From NCBI RefSeq assembly GCF_013266735.1, contig NZ_JABSNU010000001.1, forward strand, positions 682,001 to 746,000: a stretch of 64,000 bases of DNA, given 5' to 3'. This document shows positions 25,030 through 34,226 of the stretch, piece after piece. Position numbers and translations under genes: made by a program. Positions within the stretch are counted from its first letter, which is position 1, and each line of letters begins with the position of its first letter. The notes under the pieces are model-generated. The model was not told the origin of the DNA and did not search any database. It saw only the letters and a program-made list of their open reading frames with translations. This DNA comes from Pedobacter foliorum (GTDB lineage: Bacteria; Bacteroidota; Bacteroidia; Sphingobacteriales; Sphingobacteriaceae).

Positions 25030-27468
25030 ATGAAAAGATACATTTTTATCTTAATGGGATTCTTATTGCCTTTTTTTTCCATTGCTCAGCTGCAATCCGG
25101 TCCTGGCTCAAGTCTTGTAGGGAAGGTAGTTGATAGCGAAACAAAGCAGCCTTTAGCACTTGCAACAGTGACCATATTTGATCTAAAAAAGGATTCAGGT
25201 CTGGTCGCAACTGAAAGCACGACTCCCGATGGCAACTTTTTGTTTAAGCTTAAACCAGGCCTATACCTGGCTAAGATTAGTCTTGTTGGTTACCTCAGGT
25301 CAACAAGCAAACCGTTTGAAATTTCTATCACAAACGCCAAACAGGATTCATTATTAGTAAGCATGCATAAATCTCAAAATGAACTTACCGAAGTTGTTAT
25401 AAATGGTGCAAACAAAACCATTGCGTACATTCCTGGCGGTTATAAATTCAATGTAGATAAGTCTATTGGAGCTACGGGTAGTGTTTTTGAGCTACTCAGG
25501 CAGGTTCCGGGAGTAACTATAGATGGCAGCAACAGCATAAAACTTCAGGGTAAAGGTCCCACTGTACTTGTCAACGGCCGGAAAGTAAACATCACAGGTG
25601 ACGATCTGGCGGCTTATTTAAAAAGTATATCCGCAACACAGGTTGCTGATATTGCTGTCAACAGCAACCCAAACGCTAAATTTGACTCAGCTGGTGAAGG
25701 TGGCATTCTTGATATTAAACTCAAACAACACAGGGTTCCGGGGTTCTATGGAAACATCTCTTCAAATATTTCTACATTGGTCAGTACGGACAATAGTGCC
25801 AATGTCAACTTCAAGAGAAGCAAGTGGGACATCTCAGGCAGCTACAGTTATACCTACAAAGAAGACTTTTACCATAGGAGCAACTATTATGAGAACAGGA
25901 ATCTGCCAGATTCCCTTTATATTTTCAGACAAAAAAGTTCAGCAGACCGCAACCAGAAAAGTAGTTACATCAGAACAGGGCTTACCTATGAGATGGATTC
26001 AACCAGTTTAGTAACTTTCAATTTCTTTGGGGCAAGGTTTAATTTGAGCAGTCCCAGCCATTTGACTTCAGAAATATTTAACAGGGCTGACATTTTCCAA
26101 AATAATTATTTACAAAATGAAAGCAACCTTACTCACAACAACTTTTACATCAATGATCTACTGTATAAAAAAACTTTTAGAAATAAGGATATCCTGAACT
26201 TGGGATTCAATTATTCCAAATACAGTAACCGGTCAGATCGAACATTTAACAGAAGGTTTTACGACATCAATAATCACCCTGTTTCTGACAACTATGAAGA
26301 TAACAGGATGATAAACACCCTGCGGCCATACAAGCTTACCGCCACCAACATTGATTATACCGCCAATATCAGTAAATCTATGAAGCTTGACCTTGGAACT
26401 AAATTTACCCATACCAGTACAGGCAGCTATTTCATCAACGCAGTTTACGATACGCTGACCAACATTTACGTCAACGATCCTATTTTATCAAATAGGGTTG
26501 ATTACAGGGAAAATATCACAGCCATCTATGGACTGCTGTCAGGAAAACTAAAGAAGTTTAACTATCAACTTGGTTTGCGGTATGAGGGCTTTAATTATAG
26601 TTTAACTTCACCTTCGTTGACTTCTCCATCAAGCAACAGCTATTCTAATTTTTTCCCAAGTCTTAACTTGTCTCTTGCTTCCAGTGACCATCAATCCAAT
26701 TATTCATTAAATCTGGGCAGGCGTATACAGAGGCCAGGATATTCGATGTTAAATCCCTTCCTGAATGTAATATCTTTAGGTCAATATAGCAGTGGGAACC
26801 CTTACCTAAAGCCTTACCTGATAAATAAAGGCGAATTTCAATTTTCAAGAAGTTATGGGAATGGAAATTTCTTTATGGCTTCTTTATTTGTAGCTAATTC
26901 AAGCAACATCTACAGCGCGGTATTCAAATACGATCCGGTAACAAATATGAATTTTGATACTTACGAAAATTTTAGGAGTACACAACAGTACGGCGGTTAT
27001 CTGGTTTTACAAAACACAGTAACTAAATGGTTCAATTTAAACGCCTATTTAGCCGGAACTCAGTCAACTTTTTCCACGAAGATTTCAGATGACATTCTAT
27101 TCCCTGGTAACCTTTCCTTTACCGGAAATTTAAGCCTGAATTTTACAGCAAAAAATACAAAGTTTCAAGTCTACGGATATTGCGTGACAGCAAACAATTA
27201 CTTTCAGCTTAAGAATGCAACAAATGGTAATATAAGTATAGCAGTCCAGCAAAAGCTCTTTAAAAGCCGTATGACCGCCTCCTTAAACTTTGAAGACATA
27301 CTCAATATTAACCAGTTTCCTGTTACGGTTAATACGACCAATGTATATATTCATTCCTTGAATAAGCTGCAATCGCAATATGTTCGATTTGGTTTCAATT
27401 ATGCGTTCGGTAAAAGTTTCAATAGTAAAAGCCTAAAGGATTTGAAAAAAGACAGCCGCATTGATTAG
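25030..27468 (+). CDS. TonB-dependent-type outer membrane receptor (OMP_b-brl_3 family)
   Basis: The 812-residue protein has a signal peptide, then a carboxypeptidase-regulatory-like domain (SLVGKVVDSETKQPLALATVTIFD, about 27-115), a plug-like segment (VFELLRQVPGVTIDGSNSIKLQGKGPTVLVNGR, about 152-190) and a large beta barrel with alternating aromatic strands to the C-terminus. It belongs to the outer-membrane-beta-barrel family 3 rather than SusC. It starts 31 bp after the DUF4252-like gene and is the probable output gene of the sigma operon. The ligand is unknown. Confidence 0.92.
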   Translation: MKRYIFILMGFLLPFFSIAQLQSGPGSSLVGKVVDSETKQPLALATVTIFDLKKDSGLVATESTTPDGNFLFKLKPGLYLAKISLVGYLRSTSKPFEISITNAKQDSLLVSMHKSQNELTEVVINGANKTIAYIPGGYKFNVDKSIGATGSVFELLRQVPGVTIDGSNSIKLQGKGPTVLVNGRKVNITGDDLAAYLKSISATQVADIAVNSNPNAKFDSAGEGGILDIKLKQHRVPGFYGNISSNISTLVSTDNSANVNFKRSKWDISGSYSYTYKEDFYHRSNYYENRNLPDSLYIFRQKSSADRNQKSSYIRTGLTYEMDSTSLVTFNFFGARFNLSSPSHLTSEIFNRADIFQNNYLQNESNLTHNNFYINDLLYKKTFRNKDILNLGFNYSKYSNRSDRTFNRRFYDINNHPVSDNYEDNRMINTLRPYKLTATNIDYTANISKSMKLDLGTKFTHTSTGSYFINAVYDTLTNIYVNDPILSNRVDYRENITAIYGLLSGKLKKFNYQLGLRYEGFNYSLTSPSLTSPSSNSYSNFFPSLNLSLASSDHQSNYSLNLGRRIQRPGYSMLNPFLNVISLGQYSSGNPYLKPYLINKGEFQFSRSYGNGNFFMASLFVANSSNIYSAVFKYDPVTNMNFDTYENFRSTQQYGGYLVLQNTVTKWFNLNAYLAGTQSTFSTKISDDILFPGNLSFTGNLSLNFTAKNTKFQVYGYCVTANNYFQLKNATNGNISIAVQQKLFKSRMTASLNFEDILNINQFPVTVNTTNVYIHSLNKLQSQYVRFGFNYAFGKSFNSKSLKDLKKDSRID

Positions 27469-27515
27469 AAATCAGTAAGAAATTGATTGAAAAGGAGCTA
27501 CTTTAGACTTTCTCC

Positions 27516-27583
27516 TTGTCTTGTTCTGCCATAGCTTGTCATTGAAGCCAAGCAAAAATGAAAGCATAAACAGAACAAGACAA
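27516..27583. repeat. 13-bp perfect inverted repeat (possible terminator or cruciform)
   Basis: TTGTCTTGTTCTG (27516-27528) and CAGAACAAGACAA (27571-27583) are exact complements with a 42-base loop. That loop itself contains GCTTG/CAAGC (27534-27538, 27549-27553). The structure starts 48 bp after the receptor stop. No T-tract follows, so a factor-independent terminator is uncertain. The rest of the 27469-27837 gap shows no gene. Confidence 0.5.
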
Positions 27584-27837
27584 CTTGCAATTGGTTTACA
27601 TACAAAAGATGTAAATTCCGTTGGTAAGCTGATATACTTTAAAAACATTTCCTGACCCCTGCAACCTTTAATATTGACATTGCGTCTTCTATATTGTATT
27701 TAGCTTGCTTAGCTGTTATAGACTTTCTGATAATAGGGATCAAATGTTATTAGAAATGCTGGAAATTTTAATGATTTTTATAGTTAGCCAATACCAAATA
27801 CAGGACAGATCAAATTACTTTCTTAGCACAAATAAAT

Positions 27838-29226
27838 ATGAAGTTTTTCCCCAGCTATATTTCATCAATATTCTTTTTTCTTACTTTTCATCATTACAAT
27901 GGCTTTTGTCAGCAAGCAACTTCTGAGAAAACTATTCCTAGTAAACCTAATCTAAATGAGCTTGACGCTAAGATCGCACGGTGGCAAAAAGATTTAAACA
28001 TTCCTAATGTTGCCGTTAGCATAATAGAAAATAACAGCGTAGTAAAAACAAAGGTATACGGGAACTTAAATAATGGAGAACCGGCTCCAAAGAACATGAT
28101 ATTTGAAGTGGCCTCTTTAACAAAAGTCGTGTTTTCAACTTTGGTGCTTAAATTGGTAGAAAAAGGGGAATGGAGCTTGGATGAACCCCTCGCTAAATAT
28201 TTCACTGATCCTGAGGTTGCAGTAAGTCCTTTTTCAAAGAAAATAACAACCCGTCATATATTAAGTCAACAATCTGGTTTTGACAACTGGCGTTGGATGA
28301 ATCCAAGTGGGAAATTGATGTTTAATTTTGAGCCGGGAACAAAATTCAACTACTCGGGAGAAGGCATGGAGTACCTCCGATCTGCAATTGAGCAAAAGTT
28401 TCACAAATCACTATCTAAACTATCTGATTCGCTTCTTTTCAAACCGCTAAACATGTCCGATACTAACCATGGCTGGGACGGTAAAAAGAATTTTGAAAGA
28501 TATGCCAGAATGTATGATGCTGATGGCATAGAAATTAAAAAGACAGATTATTCTATTCAGGCCAGTGCTGCTGCAGGCTTAACCACAACTATTGGTGATC
28601 TTTCAAAATTTGCAATTGAAGTCTTAAAAGGGACGCATCTATCGAAATCCTTGTATAAGGAAATGATAAAAACACAAGCCGTAATTAATCCAAACCTTCA
28701 ACAGGGCTTAGGCTGGCGTATAATCAATGGTTTACCAAACAACGAATACGCGCTTCAACATGGGGGTAACGACCCCGGTGTAGCGGCAATAATTGTTTTA
28801 CTACCAAAATCTAAACGTGGTATTATTGTTTTAACTAATGCTGATAATGGTTTAATTATGTGCAATAACATTGTTAGGGCTACTTTTCCGGAAGGTGGTG
28901 AAATAATACACAAGGCCTATAAGAGTACCAAATTGAATGAGGTACCTTCAATACTAAAGTTATCAGATAGTGTTATAAAAATGTATGAAGGTAAATACAA
29001 GAGGGAGGACGGAGTGGAAGTAACTGTCGCTTTAAAAGATAATGGATTGGTGCTGAGGATGTCTGGAATACCCCTTCTTAATTTGCTACCACAAAGTCCA
29101 GATAATTTTTTCCTTATGGATTTGGATGCGACGGTTTTCTTTACAAAAAATACTAACGGAACTATTAATGCCGTTTCAATAAAAGATGGGGGTAATGTCA
29201 TTAAATGTCTCAAAATTACTGATTAG
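27838..29226 (+). CDS. Secreted serine hydrolase, class C beta-lactamase/D-aminopeptidase family
   Basis: The 462-residue protein has a signal-like start and a beta-lactamase-related catalytic domain. The active-site SxxK is in FEVASLTKVVFSTL, followed by HILSQQSGFDNW. The Tyr motif, normally YSN, reads FNYSGEGMEYL, and the C-terminal triad region is LQHGGNDPG (HGG in place of KTG). About 85 residues at the C-terminus (MYEGKYKREDGVEVTV) form the beta-barrel tail seen in esterase/peptidase members. It more likely cleaves peptides or esters than antibiotics. It stands alone, 370 bp after the receptor. Confidence 0.9.
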   Translation: MKFFPSYISSIFFFLTFHHYNGFCQQATSEKTIPSKPNLNELDAKIARWQKDLNIPNVAVSIIENNSVVKTKVYGNLNNGEPAPKNMIFEVASLTKVVFSTLVLKLVEKGEWSLDEPLAKYFTDPEVAVSPFSKKITTRHILSQQSGFDNWRWMNPSGKLMFNFEPGTKFNYSGEGMEYLRSAIEQKFHKSLSKLSDSLLFKPLNMSDTNHGWDGKKNFERYARMYDADGIEIKKTDYSIQASAAAGLTTTIGDLSKFAIEVLKGTHLSKSLYKEMIKTQAVINPNLQQGLGWRIINGLPNNEYALQHGGNDPGVAAIIVLLPKSKRGIIVLTNADNGLIMCNNIVRATFPEGGEIIHKAYKSTKLNEVPSILKLSDSVIKMYEGKYKREDGVEVTVALKDNGLVLRMSGIPLLNLLPQSPDNFFLMDLDATVFFTKNTNGTINAVSIKDGGNVIKCLKITD

Positions 29227-29493
29227 CTCAGTTTAATTGAGGATTGAGTGATCATTTTGAGGGGTTAATGCGTATTAACACTTTTTCGACCTTAAACGAA
29301 GCTATTGACTGAGTTAAGTAACCACACTGGTAATGTGGTAGGCAATGCACAAGAGGCAGATAGGGAAATGGAGGAAACTGTAGAAAAAGCTGCATTTGGT
29401 CATACTCAGATAGCCACTTGTCAATAATCTTTTCTCCTTTAAAGGCTACTTGCGTTCTTCGTGTCTGATATACAACAAGATCAGATACAAAAT

Positions 29494-30408
29494 ATGCAAA
29501 CATTACGTTATTCTCTCACCATAGCTGGTATAGCTTTCGGTTCATCCTTATTTGCCCAGAGTGGATTCTCGGGAAAAATTAAGGCTGAATATGTTCCATT
29601 CTCCAATTATGTAAGACCGATAGATAGCCTTAAAACTGGATCTACCAGTGACTTTAAGCGAATTCAGGCCGCCTTTAGCATTCCCATTTCAACAAGATTA
29701 GACGAACTTGGGCGACCAAAAATCTGGGCTGTCGGAGTAGAGGGATCTTATGCTAAAATGACTAACCGAAACTATGAGGAACCGTTATTCCCTACAGAAA
29801 TGCTCAATGCGCAGATTGGTTTAATCCATTCCAGGCACATTAGTAAAACCTGGTCAATCATGGCGATGGCTTCAGTAGGGGTTTATACTGACATGGAAGA
29901 AATTTCATCTAAAGACCTACTCGCCCAGGGGGGTGTTCTGTTTATTAAACATTTCAACCCAAGATTGGCACTAGGGGTGGGGCCTGTACTGACCAATACC
30001 TTCGGTGTTCCTATGGTTATGCCGGGTTTATATTTCAATTGGTCTACCCAGGGGCGTTACAAGCTACAAATCAATTTCCCGAATGGAATCGAATTTGGTG
30101 CAAAATTGAACGATGCGGTAGAACTTAAAACTGTTGTGGAACTGAGTGGCATGACTGCCGAAGTAAACCGGAACAATACTTCAATGCTTTTAGGCTACCA
30201 ACAGGTTGTTGCTGGTTTACGTCCCGAAATTAAATTGAGTAAATCACTGTTTATCCAGTTGACTGCCGGCACATCACTTGCCCGCTCTTTTAGTTTGACC
30301 AGTAGAAGATTGAAGGATTTCTTTAAGATGAAGGATGAGGCGGATCCTCGTTTTACGACTACGTTTTATGGATCCGCTGGATTGTCATGGAGTTTTTCCA
30401 AACGCTAG
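29494..30408 (+). CDS. Outer-membrane beta-barrel-like protein (DUF6268-like)
   Basis: From ATG 29494 (MQTLRYSLTIAGIAFG) the protein is 304 residues with a signal peptide ending in LFAQ. The remainder alternates short beta strands with tight turns and ends in a C-terminal aromatic strand (FYGSAGLSWSFSKR), typical for barrels. FGAKLNDAVELKTVVELSG and LGYQQVVAGLRPEIKLSK suggest the DUF6268 family. The frame also opens at 29461 with GTG. Its last 4 bp overlap the convergent LytTR regulator gene. Promoter signals were not clear. Confidence 0.8.
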   Translation: MQTLRYSLTIAGIAFGSSLFAQSGFSGKIKAEYVPFSNYVRPIDSLKTGSTSDFKRIQAAFSIPISTRLDELGRPKIWAVGVEGSYAKMTNRNYEEPLFPTEMLNAQIGLIHSRHISKTWSIMAMASVGVYTDMEEISSKDLLAQGGVLFIKHFNPRLALGVGPVLTNTFGVPMVMPGLYFNWSTQGRYKLQINFPNGIEFGAKLNDAVELKTVVELSGMTAEVNRNNTSMLLGYQQVVAGLRPEIKLSKSLFIQLTAGTSLARSFSLTSRRLKDFFKMKDEADPRFTTTFYGSAGLSWSFSKR

Positions 30409-31160
30409 CGGCTTAAAAGTTTATTGTAAACCACCTCATTTAATAAATCCTCCCTGCGGGTTCTGGAAATTGGAAGTTCTTGTCCATTGATGAAAATCCG
30501 ATTTCCCGATACTTGGTCTATATGCGCAATATTAATTAGATAGGATTTATGAATTCTAAAGAAGTTATCCCTAGGAAGTGTTTCTTCCAGGGATATCATC
30601 GTTTGGTGAATCACCAGTTCCTGATCTTTAAAATGGAGTTTGGCATAATTCTGCATACCTTCAATATATAAAATATCGACCCAGGATATCTTTCGGAAGC
30701 CATCACCCTGTCTAACGTATAAAAATGTATCTACTGGTTGCGGATGTCGCGGGCTTAAGCTCATCATATGCATCTGCCTTGCTTTCAAGGCAGCTTGGTA
30801 AAAGCGCTTAAAGGGGATTGGTTTTAATAAATAATCTACGATCTGAAGTCGGAAACCTTCTAACGCATGTTCTGAATAAGCGGTGGTTAGGATGGTAAGT
30901 GGGGGATGTTCCAGCGATTCTAAAAAATCTAGCCCGGATAAATAAGGCATATTAATGTCCAGAAAAAGAAGATCGATATTCCCTTTTCTTATATATTCAG
31001 AGGCTTCCATTGCTGAAGAACAAGAGCTTGCAACAGTTAGAAAGTCTAACTTCTCAATGAAATCAATAATTCCAACCCTCGCCAGGGGCTCATCATCAAT
31101 AACCAGGCATTGCATTGCAGGTTCAGTTTGTAAAGCGTTTGAGTTGAATGTGGTAGTCAT
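30405..31160 (-). CDS. LytTR-family response regulator
   Basis: The 251-residue regulator starts at ATG 31160, which overlaps the kinase stop as ATGA; a later Met (MQCLVIDDEP) would be at 31115. It has a receiver domain (VIDDEPLARVGI, phospho-acceptor in IDLLFLDINMPYLSG, TILTTAYSEHALEGF, DYLLKPIPFKRF) and a LytTR DNA-binding domain (FLYVRQGDGFRKISWVDILYIEGMQNYAKLHF to NNFFRIHKSYLINI). It pairs with the kinase at 31157-32218 and probably controls a surface function such as the neighbouring barrel proteins. Confidence 0.95.
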   Translation of the reverse strand: MTTTFNSNALQTEPAMQCLVIDDEPLARVGIIDFIEKLDFLTVASSCSSAMEASEYIRKGNIDLLFLDINMPYLSGLDFLESLEHPPLTILTTAYSEHALEGFRLQIVDYLLKPIPFKRFYQAALKARQMHMMSLSPRHPQPVDTFLYVRQGDGFRKISWVDILYIEGMQNYAKLHFKDQELVIHQTMISLEETLPRDNFFRIHKSYLINIAHIDQVSGNRIFINGQELPISRTRREDLLNEVVYNKLLSR

Positions 31161-32218
31161 GAGATTGATGGATTTAATTGTAAGCACAAATGCACCTTAT
31201 AGCTTGATTCTGTTTTTTCAATATTTAGTTCATGTTTGTCCGGGTATAGAATTTCCAGTCTTTTTTGAACGTTGGTCAAGCCTATTCCTCCACTATCTTG
31301 TTTGCGTGGCTGTTGTGCCGAATTGGAATTTTCAATGTTCAATTCCAGGACGTCGCCTGATTGTTTTAATATCAAATGTACATAGCCCTTTTCTGTAGGT
31401 AAACGGGATACATGTTTAAATGCATTTTCTATAAAGGGTACCAGCAATAATGGGGATATTTCACTTTTGCCATTCTGAACGGTCCAGTTACATTTCACTT
31501 CAAGTTCATCTGCCCATCTGATTTGTTCTATCGCAACCAAATCTTTCAGGTATTTCAGTTCCTTTTCCAATGTCACAAATTCACGGTTGCACTCGTACAA
31601 TTGGTACCGGAGAATATCTGAAAAGCGAATTAATAATACAGAAGCGCGGTCAATGTCTTTCTGCATAAGGATATGGATGTGATTAAGTACGTTGAACATC
31701 AGATGTGGATTAATCTGATCCTGTAAAATCCTGAGTTGTGCTTCCAAATGTACCTTAAGTAATTGCTCATGATTTTTCTCCATGAGGCTATGCTCCTGGT
31801 AAAAGCGCAAACCGCAGGCTGTAGCATTGATCAAAATTGCAGAGGGAAGGTTGCTGTAAAATCTGAGTAGAGATTCTCCATAGGCTTCTATTCTTTGGGG
31901 AGTATCGAAAGCAGTCCCCATTACATAATGCTTATAAAACCACAATGGGATGGCTGTTAATACAAAAGCTAAAAGCAAGGTCATCAAAAGGCTTTGTCCT
32001 ACAAATAAGCTCATTTTTCCTTTAACAAGGGCGTTTGGCAGTAGAACATCACTAACTGTATGGGCTATAACAATGGCTGCCGTTACAAATGCCAGCGATT
32101 GTAAAATTGCAGGTACAGGCTGAAAATCCTTTATCATTTGCGCCCAAATGGATATACCTAGGAGTAACCAGTAAAAGCAGATAAAAAGCCAGTGTTTATT
32201 GAGTAGAGTCTTTTTCAT
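31157..32218 (-). CDS. LytS-type sensor histidine kinase
   Basis: Using ATG 32218 (MKKTLLNKHWLF) the protein has 353 residues. Four transmembrane helices (about 10-145) have no recognised sensor domain. They are followed by the His_kinase domain (LEAQLRILQDQINPHLMFNVLNHIHIL, phospho-His in NPH) and an HATPase_c domain with N-box PLLLVPFIENAFKHV and G-box DSGGIGLTNVQKRLEILY. It forms a translationally coupled pair with the LytTR regulator. A 9-bp inverted repeat occurs just upstream. Confidence 0.94.
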   Translation of the reverse strand: MKKTLLNKHWLFICFYWLLLGISIWAQMIKDFQPVPAILQSLAFVTAAIVIAHTVSDVLLPNALVKGKMSLFVGQSLLMTLLLAFVLTAIPLWFYKHYVMGTAFDTPQRIEAYGESLLRFYSNLPSAILINATACGLRFYQEHSLMEKNHEQLLKVHLEAQLRILQDQINPHLMFNVLNHIHILMQKDIDRASVLLIRFSDILRYQLYECNREFVTLEKELKYLKDLVAIEQIRWADELEVKCNWTVQNGKSEISPLLLVPFIENAFKHVSRLPTEKGYVHLILKQSGDVLELNIENSNSAQQPRKQDSGGIGLTNVQKRLEILYPDKHELNIEKTESSYKVHLCLQLNPSIS

Positions 32219-32230
32219 ACATAAGATAGA

Positions 32231-32276
32231 CTGTCCGAAAGGCAACAGTTCATAGAGAGCCGTTCCGTTCGGACAG
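32231..32276. repeat. 9-bp inverted repeat before the LytS gene
   Basis: CTGTCCGAA (32231-32239) and TTCGGACAG (32268-32276) are perfect complements with a 28-base spacer, 13-58 bp upstream of the kinase start and 32 bp after the barrel-protein stop. It could be a processing hairpin between the two genes or a regulator site. Confidence 0.45.
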
Positions 32277-32307
32277 TTGGAAATAGAGGGTAAAAGTAGA
32301 AAGAATT

Positions 32308-32916
32308 TTAGAAGATCATGAAGCCGATGCTGGCCTGAATGGAATTAGGTCTTGCCTTAAATTCTTTACTCATATTGGTCAATGCACCTTCATATCTTAA
32401 ATCGAGGGTTAATTTTCCAACATCTACACCAACTCCTGCCTGATAACCGACATTAGATCTGTCGAATTTCTGAAAGGATTGGGATGCTTGTTTCAAAACG
32501 GAAGCCTTGTCATTCAGTACATAAGAATAAACACCGCCACCAAAAATTCTAAAGTTTAAATTGTCTGATTGTAGAAATTTATAACCAACCAATACTGGGA
32601 CTTCAATGCTGCTCCATTTGGCTTGTTTGGCACTTAAACTACTGTTTTCAATCTTTGATTTTTTTTGGGAGTACAATACCTCGCCCTGCATGTACAATTT
32701 TGAAATATCTATCCGTGTTAAAAGCCCGCCATGATAGCCCAGCGAATATTTAGAGTCAAGATTACTCTTAGATAACGAAAGGTTAGAGAAATTAGCTCCT
32801 CCTTTAAGGCCAAAATGTATTGGGCTTTTGCTTTGTGATTTCGCTTCATTGGTGATAAATGCGGCACCTACCAGGAGTAGCATCATCAGATTTTTCAATT
32901 TTAATTGTGTTCTCAT
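32308..32916 (-). CDS. Outer membrane beta-barrel protein (OMP_b-brl_2/PorT-like)
   Basis: The 202-residue protein has a signal peptide (MMLLLVGAAFITNEAKSQS) and an eight-stranded barrel pattern. The opening HFGLKGGANFSNLSL is typical of the PorT/OMP_b-brl_2 family, followed by SLGYHGGLLTRIDISKLYMQGEVLYSQKK and ending in LDLRYEGALTNMSKEF and a final aromatic strand. It precedes the LytS/LytTR genes on the same strand by 90 bp and may be transcribed with them. Confidence 0.88.
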   Translation of the reverse strand: MRTQLKLKNLMMLLLVGAAFITNEAKSQSKSPIHFGLKGGANFSNLSLSKSNLDSKYSLGYHGGLLTRIDISKLYMQGEVLYSQKKSKIENSSLSAKQAKWSSIEVPVLVGYKFLQSDNLNFRIFGGGVYSYVLNDKASVLKQASQSFQKFDRSNVGYQAGVGVDVGKLTLDLRYEGALTNMSKEFKARPNSIQASIGFMIF

Positions 32917-32973
32917 TTGTTTTTATTTTCTACAAAAGAGGGTAATTCGCAAGTGTGACTGAAAATGATTTGA

Positions 32974-33243
32974 TCAATTGCAGGTTTGAATTGACAAATG
33001 GCTAAATTCCAAATCTATCCCAATCCGGCTCCAATCATGGGGTTTTAATAGCGAAATATGTTCTGACACTGCAACGTGCTTTCTTGGAATAATCACAATC
33101 CAATCCTGTGCATTCAATTCTTCATAAGCTGCAATTACTGTTTTTCGGTGTACTCCCAAAGTTTTTGCAAGCTCCCGACTGCCAGGCAGAAGCGTTCCGG
33201 CTTTTAATACTCCGTTCCTGATTGTCAGGAAACATCTGGACTA
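32974..33243 (-). pseudogene. MocR/PdxR-type regulator remnant (GntR helix-turn-helix only)
   Basis: Read on the minus strand, LTIRNGVLKAGTLLPGSREL, AKTLGVHRKTVIAAYEELNA and QDWIVIIPRKHVAVSEH form the GntR winged helix of MocR regulators, complete apart from about the first 20 residues. The linker ends quickly in SIQTCN and a stop. The aminotransferase-like domain of over 300 residues is missing altogether, and no start codon is in place. It is the remnant of a deleted gene, with the divergent GNAT gene on the other side as the usual partner. Confidence 0.75.
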
Positions 33244-33278
33244 CTATATATATTAAAACTGGATTGCAAAGGTAGTCC
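33238..33278. promoter_or_regulatory. Inverted repeat GGACTAC/GTAGTCC between MocR remnant and GNAT gene
   Basis: GGACTAC (33238-33244) and GTAGTCC (33272-33278) are perfect complements 27 bases apart, with CTGGA/CTGGAT sub-repeats near both. It lies in the former divergent promoter, 44 bp before the GNAT start at 33322. MocR proteins act on such intergenic repeats, so this may be an operator that outlived its regulator. Confidence 0.4.
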
Positions 33279-33321
33279 TTATTAAAAATAGATTTGCAGT
33301 ATTAAATAAAACACTTTTAAA

Positions 33322-33768
33322 ATGGATTACAGTATTAAAAAAGCAAGTATGGTTGACTTAGACGTGGCTACGGATTTATTCAATCAATATCGAATTTTCT
33401 ACCGTCAACAGCCTGATTATGAAAAATGTAAAGCGTTTATACGAGAGCGTTTAAAGCAAGGGCAATCCCATATCTTTTTGGTTTATGTGGCAGATCAGGC
33501 AGTTGGGTTTGTTCAATTGTATGAACTTTACCACTACATTAAACTTGGAAAACAATGGCTGCTAAGCGACCTATTTGTTGATCCAAACTTTAGAGGTAAT
33601 GGCCTTTCGGTAGCATTAATTGACCGTAGTAAAAAATGGTGCAATGAGACAGGTGCTTGTGGTTTGATGTTGGAAACCGAAAAAACAAATGACATTGGCA
33701 ATACGCTATACCCACGTTGCGGGTTTGAATATGACGGGTTGCACAACTATTACTATTGGTGGAAGTAA
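33322..33768 (+). CDS. GNAT-family N-acetyltransferase
   Basis: The 148-residue GNAT has the fold in order: DLDVATDLFNQYRIFY N-terminal helix, HIFLVYVADQAVGFVQLYE, then motif A LLSDLFVDPNFRGNGLSVALIDRSKKW (acetyl-CoA loop R-G-x-G-L) and C-terminal GNTLYPRCGFEYDGLHNYYYW. It probably acetylates a small amine. It is divergent from the MocR remnant and 100 bp before the ABM gene. Confidence 0.92.
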   Translation: MDYSIKKASMVDLDVATDLFNQYRIFYRQQPDYEKCKAFIRERLKQGQSHIFLVYVADQAVGFVQLYELYHYIKLGKQWLLSDLFVDPNFRGNGLSVALIDRSKKWCNETGACGLMLETEKTNDIGNTLYPRCGFEYDGLHNYYYWWK

Positions 33769-33867
33769 ATTTGATAGGGACAAGTCTGATTTATTTGTAA
33801 ATTTTTCAAAAAAAATGTTGATAGCTGCGCTACTAAAATGCGACTATCTTTAATTAATTAAACAAAA

Positions 33868-34203
33868 ATGATAGCAGTAATATTTGAAGTAGTTCCCAAG
33901 GAAGGGAAGAAAGATGAATACCTAAACATCGCAAAAATGCTAAGAGGCGATCTGGACAATATTCCCGGCTTTATTTCCATAGAACGGTTTCAAAGTCTTG
34001 TTGATCCAAAAAAAATCCTTTCGCTTTCTTTTTGGGAAAATGAGGAAAGCGTGAGGGAATGGCGAAACCAAAAAATGCACAGAAATGCACAGCAAATTGG
34101 CAGAAATTCCGTATTTGAAGATTATAGGTTGCGCGTCGCCACAGTCATAAGGGATTACGGTATGACAGAGAGAGAGATGGCTCCTGCAGACAATATTTTT
34201 TAA
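33868..34203 (+). CDS. Antibiotic biosynthesis monooxygenase (ABM) domain protein
   Basis: The 111 residues match the dimeric ABM/YgiN ferredoxin-like fold: MIAVIFEVVPKEGKKDEYLNIA, then DLDNIPGFISIERFQSLVDPKKILSLSFWENEESVREWRNQKMH. The tail (RLRVATVIRDYGM) is family-typical. The function of such small proteins varies (heme, quinone or none). A -7-like TATCTTTA (33845-33852) lies 15 bases before the start, and a GNAT gene follows 23 bp downstream, forming a probable two-gene operon. Confidence 0.9.
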   Translation: MIAVIFEVVPKEGKKDEYLNIAKMLRGDLDNIPGFISIERFQSLVDPKKILSLSFWENEESVREWRNQKMHRNAQQIGRNSVFEDYRLRVATVIRDYGMTEREMAPADNIF

Positions 34204-34226
34204 ACCAATAAAAAAAAATCAGGAAT

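Noticed and set aside
27705..27926. ORF of 73 codons before the serine hydrolase
   Set aside because: It overlaps the true start and signal peptide of the 27838 gene in another frame; composition is not protein-like.
29252..29503. Minus-strand ORF of 83 codons
   Set aside because: It crosses the start of the DUF6268-like gene. A stretch (VAFKGEKIIDKWLSEYDQ) looks somewhat protein-like, but no family or start signal supports it.
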